DNA of 64,000 nt from Porphyrobacter sp. (GTDB lineage: Bacteria > Pseudomonadota > Alphaproteobacteria > Sphingomonadales > Sphingomonadaceae), in contig WGLN01000001.1 of assembly GCA_016125555.1 (NCBI GenBank), positions 310,001 through 374,000 on the forward strand, in the 5' to 3' direction. Position 1 is the first letter of the stretch. Each line of letters starts with the position of its first letter. The notes below the pieces were generated by a model, which was not told where the DNA came from, searched no databases, and saw only the letters and a program-made list of their open reading frames with translations. Shown piece by piece: positions 1-8,081 of this stretch. A program made the position numbers and the translations under genes.

Positions 1-1
1 G

Positions 2-103
2 AGCGGCGTGGTGACCTTCCGCGACGGGGCGTGGACCGGCGAGACCCCGGGCGGGCTGATCCGCGGACCGCAGCGCGCGGCACTGGCCGAAGCGGCGGAG
101 TAG
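2..103 (+). CDS. C-terminal tail of an amidohydrolase-like protein (partial)
   Basis: An open frame enters from the left edge and stops at TAG 101-103, so only the last 33 residues are present. The tail reads SGVVTFRDGAWTGETPGG followed by an Arg/Ala-rich end. A pattern of V-x-x-DG-x-x-TG-x-x-PG near the end is common in the amidohydrolase superfamily (N-acyl-D-amino-acid deacylase type), which is the basis of the call. No active-site residue is visible, so this is a guess from a short stretch. It converges on the DUF2855 gene with a 3-bp gap. Confidence 0.45.
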   Translation, partial: SGVVTFRDGAWTGETPGGLIRGPQRAALAEAAE

Positions 104-106
104 GCG

Positions 107-1192
107 CTAGGGCTCGATCACGATCCCGCGCGCGGGGTCGACCTTGCCCGCCAGCATGTCGAGGAAAACGCTGCGCGCCGCATCGAGGCCGGACAGTCGC
201 TCGATCGCGATCGTGCCTTCCATCGCCGCGAGGAACCCGCGCCACGCCTCGGCGACCAGCCTGCCGCCTTCCTCGGCCCCATGCGCCTTGAAGAAGGCGA
301 CCGCGTGGTCGGGCGCGAAGAACAGCTGCGGTTTCGGCCCCGGCAGCGGCTCCCCGCCCCCGAGCGTCGAGCGCGAATCCTTGTGGGTGACGCCGACCAG
401 CACCGACTGGGCCAGCGCCGCGTCGAAGTGCCGGTGGATGCGGCCAAGCAGATCCGCGTTCCCCGCGAAATCGACGCTGACGCTGCGCACGACGGGCAGG
501 CGCTCGATGTCGTCATAGGCGACCACCGCATCGTAGAGCCCGCTCCGTTCGACGAAGCCGAGATTGCCCTTCGAGGTCAGGCCGATGCGGCGGACTTCGG
601 GCGAATTGGCCTTCGCCACGCTCGCCAGCCCCATCGCGGTCTTGGACGAGGCGCTGGTGAGGATCAGCTGCTCGGTCCCGAACCAGCCCTGCCCACGCAG
701 GAAGTATTCGATCAGGAACCCGGTGCGGAACAGCGGGCCGAAGATCATCCGCTCGCCCTCGCGCGCCGGGTCATGCTCGGGATCGGCGGCAAGCCGGGTG
801 TAGCTGTTGTAGACCGGGCTCATCGGCTGGCGGTAATCGGTCATGTCGAGAAAGCCGCCCGCGCTCACCTTGCCCGGCCGCACGTCGAGATGGGTCGCCA
901 TCGGCAGGTAGCCATAGACCCGCTCGCCCACCGCGATGTCGCGATGATTGCTCTCGATCACCCGCGCATGGCCCCACATCGGCACGATGCCGAAGGCGGC
1001 ATCCGTGGCGGGAAAGAAGTCCCAGTAGCGAAACCCGTCGCCGACCACCGCATAGGTGACGTTGTTGGCGGTGACCGCGAAGCTTTCGACCGCGAGCCTC
1101 ACTGCGCCTTCGCCGAGCGCTGCGGGTTCGACCGCGACGTGGTCGGCGTGGGAAAGCGCGTCCTTGCGGACCTGAATCTGCGCGATGGTCAT
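107..1192 (-). CDS. DUF2855 family protein
   Basis: A 361-residue protein of the DUF2855 family, whose biochemical role is not established. Family members resemble the medium-chain dehydrogenase/reductase fold, but no zinc or clear dinucleotide motif stands out here. Recognisable blocks are the N-terminal FAVTANNVTYAVVGD and the mid-protein GFVERSGLYDAVVAYDDI typical of the family. The ATG at 1192 has a strong AAGGAGG about 6 nt upstream. It is transcribed away from the DUF819 gene, so the roughly 100-bp gap 1193-1294 holds both promoters. A link to CoA-thioester or lipid metabolism is speculation. Confidence 0.8.
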   Translation of the reverse strand: MTIAQIQVRKDALSHADHVAVEPAALGEGAVRLAVESFAVTANNVTYAVVGDGFRYWDFFPATDAAFGIVPMWGHARVIESNHRDIAVGERVYGYLPMATHLDVRPGKVSAGGFLDMTDYRQPMSPVYNSYTRLAADPEHDPAREGERMIFGPLFRTGFLIEYFLRGQGWFGTEQLILTSASSKTAMGLASVAKANSPEVRRIGLTSKGNLGFVERSGLYDAVVAYDDIERLPVVRSVSVDFAGNADLLGRIHRHFDAALAQSVLVGVTHKDSRSTLGGGEPLPGPKPQLFFAPDHAVAFFKAHGAEEGGRLVAEAWRGFLAAMEGTIAIERLSGLDAARSVFLDMLAGKVDPARGIVIEP

Positions 1193-1256
1193 GGGGCCCC
1201 TCCTTCAGACGGTGTCTAGCGCCTCGCCGTCCGCTTGGCGAGCCGTGCAAGCGCGC

Positions 1257-1286
1257 TTGTAAAAGGATGATCGGTCCGCCTAAGCT
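1257..1286 (+). promoter_or_regulatory. Candidate promoter of the DUF819 gene (leaderless)
   Basis: TTGTAA at 1257-1262 and TAAGCT at 1281-1286 are separated by 18 bp. The ATG at 1295 begins 8 nt after the -10 box, so transcription would start at or next to the start codon. No Shine-Dalgarno sequence precedes this ATG, which fits a leaderless message. Confidence 0.4.
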
Positions 1287-1294
1287 CTCGGGGT

Positions 1295-2461
1295 ATGGGG
1301 GAAGCTTTGGTATCCGCGCCCTGGGCGCTGCTGGTTGTGCTGGTCGCGACGGTCGCGCTGGCCGAGGTGGTCGGGCGGATCGGGGCGGCGCGCCGGTTGG
1401 GGCCGGCGATGTTCGTGATCCTGTTCGGCGCGGTCCTCGCCAATTGCGGCATCATCCCCTCGGCAGCCAATGGCGGGCCGATCTATGACCAGATCTTCGC
1501 GACCGTGATCCCGGCCTCGATCTTCCTCGTGCTGCTCGAGGTGAACCTCACCTCGCTGCGGCGTGCCGGCGGGACGATGGTCGCGAGCTTCCTGGTCGGT
1601 TCGCTGGGGGTGATGCTGGGGGTCGTGATCGCCTTCCGGCTGCTGCCGATGCAGGCGATGCTGGGGCCGCTCGCCGCGCCCTTCGCCGGGATGTACACCG
1701 GCACCTATATCGGCGGCGCGGCCAACTTCAACGCGGTGGCGATCGCCTATGACGCCTTCGGGAGCGGCACGCGCTTCACCGCGGCGCTGGTGGTCGACAA
1801 CGTGATGACCGAAATCTGGCTGCTGTTCCTGTTGCTGCTGCCACTGATGCTGGCACGGTTTGCGCGCTTCGGCGGGGCGGCTGCGATGTCCGAGCCCGAT
1901 CCCGGCGCCGCACCGCAAGGCGATGCGCGGATAAGTTCGCTCGCGGTCGCGATGCCGATCGCCCTGGCGGCGGCGGCGGTGTTCGTGTCCGATGCCGCCG
2001 CGGCGTGGCTGGCGGCGCGCGGGTTGCCGCTGCCCTCGATCCTGATCCTGACGACCCTCGCCCTCGCGATCGCGCAACTGCCCGCGACGGGCCGGCTGCG
2101 ACTTGGACAACCACTCGGGGTGTGGGGGATGCTGCTGTTTCTCGCCTGCATCGGCGCGAGCGCCGACATCGCCGCGCTTTTGGCCGCCCGCGCGACGGGA
2201 CTCGTGCTGTTCGGCTTCGTGGCCGTGGTCCTGCTGGTCCACCTCGCGCTGCTGCTGGCGTGGGGCTGGTGGCGTCGCGTCGACCCGGCAGTGCTGGCAA
2301 TGGCCTCGGTGACCAATATCGGCGGCTCCACGACCGCTTTCGTCATCGCCGAGGCCAATCGCCGCGACGACCTGCTGCTGCCCGGCATCCTCGTCGGCGC
2401 GCTGGGCAATGCGCTCGGCACCTATGCCGGCTTCGCGATTGCCGGCCTGCTCGGCGCCTAG
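1295..2461 (+). CDS. DUF819 family membrane protein (putative transporter)
   Basis: A 388-residue polytopic inner-membrane protein with about ten hydrophobic segments spread along its whole length. The arrangement, with conserved TGTYIGGAANFNAVA and later SVTNIGGSTTAFVIAEA, matches the DUF819 family. Similar Gly-rich re-entrant motifs occur in both halves, suggesting an inverted-repeat transporter fold. The substrate is unknown. The stop codon overlaps the dnaN stop by 4 bp in convergent orientation. No ribosome-binding site is evident before the ATG, and a candidate promoter ends 8 nt upstream. Confidence 0.8.
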   Translation: MGEALVSAPWALLVVLVATVALAEVVGRIGAARRLGPAMFVILFGAVLANCGIIPSAANGGPIYDQIFATVIPASIFLVLLEVNLTSLRRAGGTMVASFLVGSLGVMLGVVIAFRLLPMQAMLGPLAAPFAGMYTGTYIGGAANFNAVAIAYDAFGSGTRFTAALVVDNVMTEIWLLFLLLLPLMLARFARFGGAAAMSEPDPGAAPQGDARISSLAVAMPIALAAAAVFVSDAAAAWLAARGLPLPSILILTTLALAIAQLPATGRLRLGQPLGVWGMLLFLACIGASADIAALLAARATGLVLFGFVAVVLLVHLALLLAWGWWRRVDPAVLAMASVTNIGGSTTAFVIAEANRRDDLLLPGILVGALGNALGTYAGFAIAGLLGA

Positions 2462-3585
2462 ACGCGCATCGGCATCAGCACGTAGAGCGCGCGCGAACCC
2501 TCGTTCTCGCGGATCAGCGTGGGCGCACCCGCATCGGCGAGGTGCAGCTCGACCATGTCGGCGTCGATCTGGCCGAGGATGTCCTTGAGGTAATTGGCGT
2601 TGAAGCCGATCTCGAGGCCTTCCGAGCGATATTCCGCCGCCAGCTCTTCCGCCGCGGTGCCGTTGTCCGGCGAGGTCACCGAAAGCGTCACGCGGTCCTG
2701 GTCGAGCCCGATCTTGACCGCGCGGGTCTTTTCGGTCGCGATGGTCGCGACGCGGTCGACGCCCGAGAAGAACAGCTTGGGATCGACCTTCAGCAGCTTG
2801 TCGTTGGCGGTCGGGATGACGCGGCTGTAATCGGGGAAGGTCCCGTCGATCAGCTTGGAGGTGAGCACCACCCCGCCCTCACCGCCGAGCGTGAAGCGGA
2901 TCTTGCTGGCGGAAAGATCGACCAGCACGTTGCCGTCGAGCGCCTCCTCGAGGAGCTTCCGCAACTCGCCCACGGCCTTCCTCGGCACGATCACGTCGGG
3001 CATCCCGGCGGCGCCTTCGGGGCGCGGCAGGGTGAAGCGCGCGAGGCGGTGCCCGTCGGTCGCCGCGGCCTTGAGCAGCGGCTCGTCCTCGTCCGTCACG
3101 TGCAGGAAGATGCCGTTGAGGTAGTAGCGCGTTTCCTCGGTGGAAATCGCGAAACGGGTGCGGTCGATCAGCTCGGCGAGCATCCGCGCGGGCAGTTCGA
3201 AGCTGGTCGGCAGGTCGCCCTCGACGATCACCGGGAAATCGTCGCGCGGCAGGGTCGGCAGCTTGAAGTTCGACCGGCCCGCCTTGATCTCGAGGCGGTT
3301 GTCATTGGTGGTGAGGCTCACCTGGCTGCCCTCGGGCAGCTTGCGCGCGATGTCGAACAGCAGGTGCGCCGAAACCGTGATCGCGCCGGGCTGGTCGACC
3401 GAGGAGGCGCTCATCGTCTCGACCACCTGGAGATCGAGGTCGGTCGCCATCACTCTCACGTTGCCGCCGTCGCTCGCGTCGATCAGGACGTTGGACAGGA
3501 TCGGGATGGTGTTGCGCCGCTCGACCACCGACTGAACATGGGAAAGGCACCGCAGCAGCGTCGCGCGTTCGATCGTGGCCTTCAT
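2458..3585 (-). CDS. dnaN: DNA polymerase III subunit beta (sliding clamp)
   Basis: A 375-residue beta clamp, the dimeric ring that tethers DNA polymerase III to DNA. The N-terminus (MKATIERATLLRCLSHVQSV, then RRNTIPILSNVLI) and the C-terminus (LYVLMPMRV) are diagnostic. Length matches the three-domain clamp of about 366-380 residues. It is not beside dnaA or recF here but follows fabD-fabG on the same strand after a 151-bp gap that carries its own candidate promoter, so it is probably an independent unit. The 3' end overlaps the convergent DUF819 gene by 4 bp. Confidence 0.97.
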   Translation of the reverse strand: MKATIERATLLRCLSHVQSVVERRNTIPILSNVLIDASDGGNVRVMATDLDLQVVETMSASSVDQPGAITVSAHLLFDIARKLPEGSQVSLTTNDNRLEIKAGRSNFKLPTLPRDDFPVIVEGDLPTSFELPARMLAELIDRTRFAISTEETRYYLNGIFLHVTDEDEPLLKAAATDGHRLARFTLPRPEGAAGMPDVIVPRKAVGELRKLLEEALDGNVLVDLSASKIRFTLGGEGGVVLTSKLIDGTFPDYSRVIPTANDKLLKVDPKLFFSGVDRVATIATEKTRAVKIGLDQDRVTLSVTSPDNGTAAEELAAEYRSEGLEIGFNANYLKDILGQIDADMVELHLADAGAPTLIRENEGSRALYVLMPMRV

Positions 3586-3659
3586 CGCTAGTCCCTATCG
3601 TTCTGCGTGTATGGCAGGAGGCCCAAGGAATCGCCCCCAAGCGCCGGAAAGTGCGTGAA

Positions 3660-3687
3660 ACCTTAGCGCGGGCGACAATACGGGCAA
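3660..3687 (-). promoter_or_regulatory. Candidate dnaN promoter
   Basis: Read on the minus strand, TTGCCC (3687-3682) and TAAGGT (3665-3660) are 16 bp apart, placing a start site about 70 nt before the dnaN ATG. The same TAAGG(T/G) -10 form recurs before rpsF, the atp operon, rluB and gloB in this window, which gives some weight to the call. Confidence 0.4.
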
Positions 3688-3736
3688 GCGGGCGCCTTTG
3701 CGAGGGGGCTCGTGGCTGGGGATAAGGGGGCAAGAA

Positions 3737-4504
3737 TCACCCCAGCATCGCCATCCCGCCGTTCACGTGGAGCGTCTCTCCGGTCACATAGGCCGCCTCG
3801 CGGCTGGCGAGGAAGGCGACCGCAGCGCCGATTTCCGCGCCCTCGCCCATGCGGCCCATCGGGATGCGCCCATTGATCGCGGCCTGCTGCTTCTCGTCCA
3901 AAGCCGCCGTCATCGCGGTGCGGATGAAGCCGGGAGCGACGCAGTTGGCGGTGATCCCGCGCGATGCCACTTCCTGCGCGAAGGCCTTGGTCATGCCGGT
4001 CAGCCCGGCCTTGGCCGCGCAGTAGTTCATCTGCCCCGGATTGCCGGTCGCGCCCACGACGCTGGTGATGTTGACGATGCGCCCGAAACGCGCCTTCATC
4101 ATCGGCTTGGCCGCGGCCCGCATCAGGCGGAAGGCGGCTTCGAGGTTGATGCGGATAACCTGGTCCCACTCCTCGTCCTTCATCCGCATGCCGAGGTTGT
4201 CGCGGGTGATGCCGGCGTTGTTGACCATGATGTCGAGCTGCCCGAGCGTGTCGAGCGTCGCGGGCACCAGTTCCTCGACCTGGGTGGCATTGCCGAGATC
4301 GCAGGTGATCTCGACATGGCCGTCGTGGTCGTGGTGGGCATAGGTCTCGTTCAGCTCGTCGCGAAAGGCGCGCAGCTTCGCCGCGTTCGAGCCCGACAGC
4401 GCGAGCCGCGCGCCCTGCCCGGCGAGCGCATGGGCGATCGCCGAGCCGATCCCGCCGGATGCGCCGGTCACCAGCGCGGTCATGCCCTTCAGTGAAAACA
4501 TCAT
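3737..4504 (-). CDS. fabG: 3-oxoacyl-[ACP] reductase
   Basis: A 255-residue short-chain dehydrogenase that reduces 3-oxoacyl-ACP with NADPH in type II fatty-acid synthesis. The Rossmann motif TGASGGIG sits at residues 13-20, NNAG at 95-98, and the catalytic Ser148, Tyr161 and Lys165 occur in ITSVVG and YCAAKAG. The C-terminus GETLHVNGGMAM is typical. Two ATGs in tandem follow AAGGAG; either may be used. The start overlaps the fabD stop, so the two are translationally coupled. No acpP follows, unlike many fabG loci; dnaN comes next. Confidence 0.95.
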   Translation of the reverse strand: MMFSLKGMTALVTGASGGIGSAIAHALAGQGARLALSGSNAAKLRAFRDELNETYAHHDHDGHVEITCDLGNATQVEELVPATLDTLGQLDIMVNNAGITRDNLGMRMKDEEWDQVIRINLEAAFRLMRAAAKPMMKARFGRIVNITSVVGATGNPGQMNYCAAKAGLTGMTKAFAQEVASRGITANCVAPGFIRTAMTAALDEKQQAAINGRIPMGRMGEGAEIGAAVAFLASREAAYVTGETLHVNGGMAMLG

Positions 4505-5439
4505 GCGATCTCCTTCGCGAAGGCCTCCAGGTCGGCCATGGTGACGAGGCTGGTCACCTGCGCCTCGCGGTCGATCCGGCCGACCATCGGGCCAAGCACC
4601 TTGCCGCCCAGTTCGACGAAGCTTTCCACCCCGGCGGCGCGCATGGCAAGCACGCTTTCGCGCCAGCGCACCCGCCCGGTGACCTGTTCGACCAGCAGGT
4701 GACGTTCCTCTTCGGGATCGGTGACCGGGGCGGCGGTGACATTGGCATAGACCGGCAGGCCGAGCGCGCCGAGCCGGGTTTCGCCGAGTGCATCGGCCAT
4801 GCGCTCGGCCGCAGGGGCCATCAGCGAGCAGTGGAACGGCGCCGAGACCGGCAGCAGCACGCCGCGCTTGATGCCGTGCTCCTTGACCAGCGCGACCGCG
4901 CGCTCGATCGCCTCGCGGTGCCCGGAGATGACGACCTGCGTGGGATCATTGTCGTTGGCGACCTCGCAGACCTGCCCTTCGGCCGCCGCATCGGCGAGCG
5001 CCTTGGCCTGGTCGAGGTCTGCGCCGAGCAGCGCCGCCATCGCGCCCTCGCCGACCGGTACCGCGGCCTGCATCGAGCGCCCGCGCAGCTTGAGCAGCCG
5101 CGCCGTGGTCGACAGGTCGAGCGCGCCGATGGCACACAGCGCGGTGTATTCTCCCAGCGAATGGCCCGCGACGCAGGCGCCGTGATCGGTCAGCGTCACG
5201 CCGAACTCGCGCTCCAGCACGCGCTGCACGGCGATGGAATGGGCCATGATCGCGGGTTGGGCATTCTGGGTGAGGGTCAGGTCTTCCTCCGGCCCTTCGG
5301 TCATGATGCGCAGCAGGTTCTGGAGCAGCGCCTCGTTGACCTCCTCGAACACCTCGCGCGCTGCCGCGCTCGTTTCGGCAAGTTCGGCGCCCATGCCGAC
5401 CTTTTGGCTGCCCTGCCCCGGAAAGATGAACGCGCGCAT
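4501..5439 (-). CDS. fabD: Malonyl-CoA:ACP transacylase
   Basis: A 312-residue transacylase that loads malonyl groups from CoA onto acyl carrier protein. The FPGQGSQ motif lies at residues 6-12 and the nucleophile elbow GHSLGEY at 92-98 (Ser94); a later PFHC carries the catalytic His. The open frame extends upstream to 5517, but the ATG at 5439 directly precedes the conserved RAFIFPGQG block and gives the family's usual length, so it is taken as the start. It is the first gene of a fabD-fabG pair overlapping by 4 bp. Confidence 0.95.
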   Translation of the reverse strand: MRAFIFPGQGSQKVGMGAELAETSAAAREVFEEVNEALLQNLLRIMTEGPEEDLTLTQNAQPAIMAHSIAVQRVLEREFGVTLTDHGACVAGHSLGEYTALCAIGALDLSTTARLLKLRGRSMQAAVPVGEGAMAALLGADLDQAKALADAAAEGQVCEVANDNDPTQVVISGHREAIERAVALVKEHGIKRGVLLPVSAPFHCSLMAPAAERMADALGETRLGALGLPVYANVTAAPVTDPEEERHLLVEQVTGRVRWRESVLAMRAAGVESFVELGGKVLGPMVGRIDREAQVTSLVTMADLEAFAKEIA

Positions 5440-5476
5440 TCCCGACCCCGTCGTCTGTTGATTTTGGCGGGCGCCG

Positions 5477-6307
5477 TTACGTCCGCACGGGCGGGCTGGC
5501 AAGGCCGAAGGGCACAACCCTGTTGGCAGAATTGTGCCCGATCAGTGCGCGGCCGAGATAGGGAATGCCGGCCCGCGCGCACCAGAACCGGGCGATATCC
5601 TCCTCGTTCTGGCCGAAATCGACATAGTTATCGGGCACGTCGGTGACCGCGCCCAAGCGCAGCCCGGCGAGCCGCGGCAGCGTGCCGGCGAGATGGAAGA
5701 ACAGCCGGTCGACCGAATAGAGATATTCGCTCACCTCCTCCACCATCAGCACGTGGCCGGAAAGGTCGGGCATCAGCGGCGTGCCGGTGATCATCGCCAG
5801 CGTGATGAGGTTGAAGGCCGCCGCGGGCGTCGTCCCGTCGAGGCTGGGCTCGACCCCGCTGGTGTCCCCGCCGAGCCAGTTCAGCACCCGCCGGATCGCC
5901 TCGCGCCCCCCTTCCGAACGCGCGCTCACCGGCATGTGGCCGTGGACGGACTGCCCGATCCCTGCCCGGTAAAGCGCGGCGAGGAGATAGCCGCAGTCGG
6001 AAAAGCCGACATAGGTCTTGGCCCGCGCGCTTGCGTTCATCTGCCGCACGGCCGCCTCGGCAATGCGGTTCGAGCCGTAGCCGCCCTTGGCGAACCACAC
6101 GACATCGAAGGCGGGGTCGTTGGCGCAGTCGAGCAGCGCGGTCAGCCGCAGCAGATCGTCGCCCGCGAAATGGCCCGCTTGCGCGAAGCATTGCTCGTGG
6201 AAGGTGACCCGAAGCGCGGGGTATTCGGCGGCGATCAGTTCCTCGAGCGCCGCCTGCTGCTCGCGGGTGATCGGGGTCGCCGGTGCGCAGATGGCGATAT
6301 TCGTCAT
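5477..6307 (-). CDS. LD-carboxypeptidase family protein (peptidase S66)
   Basis: A 276-residue protein of the S66 family, which removes the terminal D-Ala from murein tetrapeptides during peptidoglycan recycling. Visible family features are FAKGGYGSNRI near residue 72 and GFSD at 101-104, equivalent to the G-Y/F-S-D nucleophile motif (Ser103). The C-terminal GHNSANRVVPFG fits the region around the catalytic His. The frame is open to 6619, but the ATG at 6307 starts the conserved NIAICAPATPI strand. It is divergent from a Mur ligase gene with only 56 bp between them, which supports a shared murein role. Confidence 0.82.
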   Translation of the reverse strand: MTNIAICAPATPITREQQAALEELIAAEYPALRVTFHEQCFAQAGHFAGDDLLRLTALLDCANDPAFDVVWFAKGGYGSNRIAEAAVRQMNASARAKTYVGFSDCGYLLAALYRAGIGQSVHGHMPVSARSEGGREAIRRVLNWLGGDTSGVEPSLDGTTPAAAFNLITLAMITGTPLMPDLSGHVLMVEEVSEYLYSVDRLFFHLAGTLPRLAGLRLGAVTDVPDNYVDFGQNEEDIARFWCARAGIPYLGRALIGHNSANRVVPFGLASPPVRT

Positions 6308-6363
6308 GGGGCGCAGCCTATGGCGCTTGTCAGTGCGCACGCAAGTCAATAACCGTGGCGGAT

Positions 6364-7791
6364 ATGGATAACGGGGTCGAAGCCGGGACGCTCGAAGGGC
6401 GCCCGCTGTTCTTTTGCGGGATCGGCGGGTCGGGCATGCTGCCCCTCGCCCAGATCGCACACGGCTTCGGCCACCCTGTCGCCGGATCGGACCGCAGCCG
6501 CGACCAGGGGCGCACTCCGGCCAAGTTCGCATGGCTGGAAGCCCAAGGCTTCGCGCTCTTCCCGCAGGATGGCAGCGGCGTGACCTCGCCCGATCAGGTG
6601 CTGGTCGCCTCGGCGGCAATCGAGGACACGGTGCCCGAAGTCGCCCGTGCCCGCGAACTGGGCTGCGAACGGCTGAGCCGGGCGGAGCTGCTCTCGGGCC
6701 TGTTCAACGAGGCGGGCTTCTCGATCGCGGTCGGGGGCACCTCGGGCAAGTCGACCGTCACCGGCATGATCGCCTGGATCCTGCACGAGGGCGATTACGA
6801 CCCGACGGTGATGAACGGCGCGGTGATGAAAAACTTCGTCAGCCCCGAAAACCCCTATGCCAGCGCGCGCATCGGGCGGCCCGAGCTGTTCGTCAGCGAG
6901 GTCGACGAGAGCGACGGCTCGATCGCGCTCTACCGCCCCACCATCGGCGTGCTGCTCAATGTCAGCCTCGATCACAAGAGCATCGAGGAACTGCGCCAGT
7001 TGTTCGGCAATTTCGTCGCCGCCTCGGGTTGTGCGGTGATCAACCTCGACAGCCCGGAGGCCGGCTACCTCGTGCCCCGAGCCAGCGACTGCGTGACCTT
7101 CGCGCTCCGCAACGGCAAGGCCGACATCACCGTCGATCCGGATTCGATCGACCAGAGCGAACTCGGCATCCGCGCGGCGGTGATCGACAACCGCAAGCGC
7201 GAGGTGTTCCCGCTGATCCTGCCGATGCCGGGGCTGCACAACCTTTCCAACGCGCTTGCCGCGATTGCGACGGCCAGCGCGGCGGGGATCGGGGTGGGCC
7301 ATGCCACCTATGCGCTGCGCAGCTTCGCGGGGCTGGCGCGGCGGTTCGACGTGATCGGCACCAGCGCGAGCGGGATCACGGTGATCGACGATTTCGGCCA
7401 CAATCCCGAGAAATGCGCCGCCACCCTGCGCACGCTCAAGGCCACCCCCGGACGGGTCATCGCCTTCTTCCAGCCCCACGGCTACGGCCCGCTGCGCCAG
7501 ATGGGGCGGGAGCTTGCGCAGACCTTCGCGCGCACGCTTTCGCCCGAGGACATCACCATTTTCAGCGATCCGGTCTATTTCGGCGGCACGGTCGACCGCA
7601 GCGAGGGCAGCGAGCGGATCGTGCGGCTTATCGTGGACGCCGGCGGCACGGCCGAGCACATTCCGGCCCGCGAGGATTGCGGCGAGCGGATCCTCGCCCT
7701 CGCCCGGCCCAGCGACCGGATCGTGGTGATGGGCGCGCGCGACGACACGCTGACGGAGTTCGCGCAATCGCTGCTCGCCCGCCTGCCCTGA
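6364..7791 (+). CDS. Mur ligase family protein (MurC/Mpl-like)
   Basis: A 475-residue ATP-dependent ligase of the Mur family. The N-terminal UDP-binding segment FCGIGGSGMLPLA is at residues 17-29 and the ATP-binding loop GGTSGKSTVTG at 124-134; later landmarks are EVDESDGS, LNVSLDHK, and IDDFGHNPEK near the C-terminal domain. The order of domains is complete. The P-loop reads GTSGKST rather than the usual GT(H/N)GKT, and there is no dcw cluster around it, so it is probably not the main murC. Next to an LD-carboxypeptidase, a recycling ligase such as Mpl is the best guess. The ATG at 6364 is chosen over an upstream in-frame ATG inside the divergent gene. Confidence 0.75.
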   Translation: MDNGVEAGTLEGRPLFFCGIGGSGMLPLAQIAHGFGHPVAGSDRSRDQGRTPAKFAWLEAQGFALFPQDGSGVTSPDQVLVASAAIEDTVPEVARARELGCERLSRAELLSGLFNEAGFSIAVGGTSGKSTVTGMIAWILHEGDYDPTVMNGAVMKNFVSPENPYASARIGRPELFVSEVDESDGSIALYRPTIGVLLNVSLDHKSIEELRQLFGNFVAASGCAVINLDSPEAGYLVPRASDCVTFALRNGKADITVDPDSIDQSELGIRAAVIDNRKREVFPLILPMPGLHNLSNALAAIATASAAGIGVGHATYALRSFAGLARRFDVIGTSASGITVIDDFGHNPEKCAATLRTLKATPGRVIAFFQPHGYGPLRQMGRELAQTFARTLSPEDITIFSDPVYFGGTVDRSEGSERIVRLIVDAGGTAEHIPAREDCGERILALARPSDRIVVMGARDDTLTEFAQSLLARLP

Positions 7792-7826
7792 CACTCTACG
7801 CCCGCGCGGTGCGCCACGCCCGGCGG

Positions 7827-8081
7827 ATGTTCGGCGTGCTGGCGCTGGGCATCGTGCTGGTGCTGAGCGTCGACCAGTTCTACGGCCATTCGAGCCTCGC
7901 CTTCGCCGCGGCGATCGTGATGCTGGTGGTGGCGAACGCGCCGATGCTGCGCTTCAACTGTCCGCGCTGCGGCAAGAACGCCTTCTTCCGCGGGATCTTC
8001 GTGGTGCCATGGCCGAACCGCATTTGCACCCGCTGCGGCGCGGATCTCGACCGGGTCATCCCCAAAAACGCCGGTGGATGA
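7827..8081 (+). CDS. Small membrane protein with zinc-ribbon motif
   Basis: An 84-residue protein with two hydrophobic segments (about residues 1-17 and 22-38) followed by a soluble tail with CPRCG and CTRCG, a four-cysteine zinc-ribbon-like pair about 24 residues apart. It starts 35 bp after the Mur ligase stop (an in-frame GTG at 7809 would add six residues) and its stop overlaps the next gene's ATG as ATGA, so it appears cotranscribed and translationally coupled with the acyl-CoA synthetase. No function can be assigned. The Cys pairs and the tight coupling argue that it is a real gene. Confidence 0.7.
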   Translation: MFGVLALGIVLVLSVDQFYGHSSLAFAAAIVMLVVANAPMLRFNCPRCGKNAFFRGIFVVPWPNRICTRCGADLDRVIPKNAGG

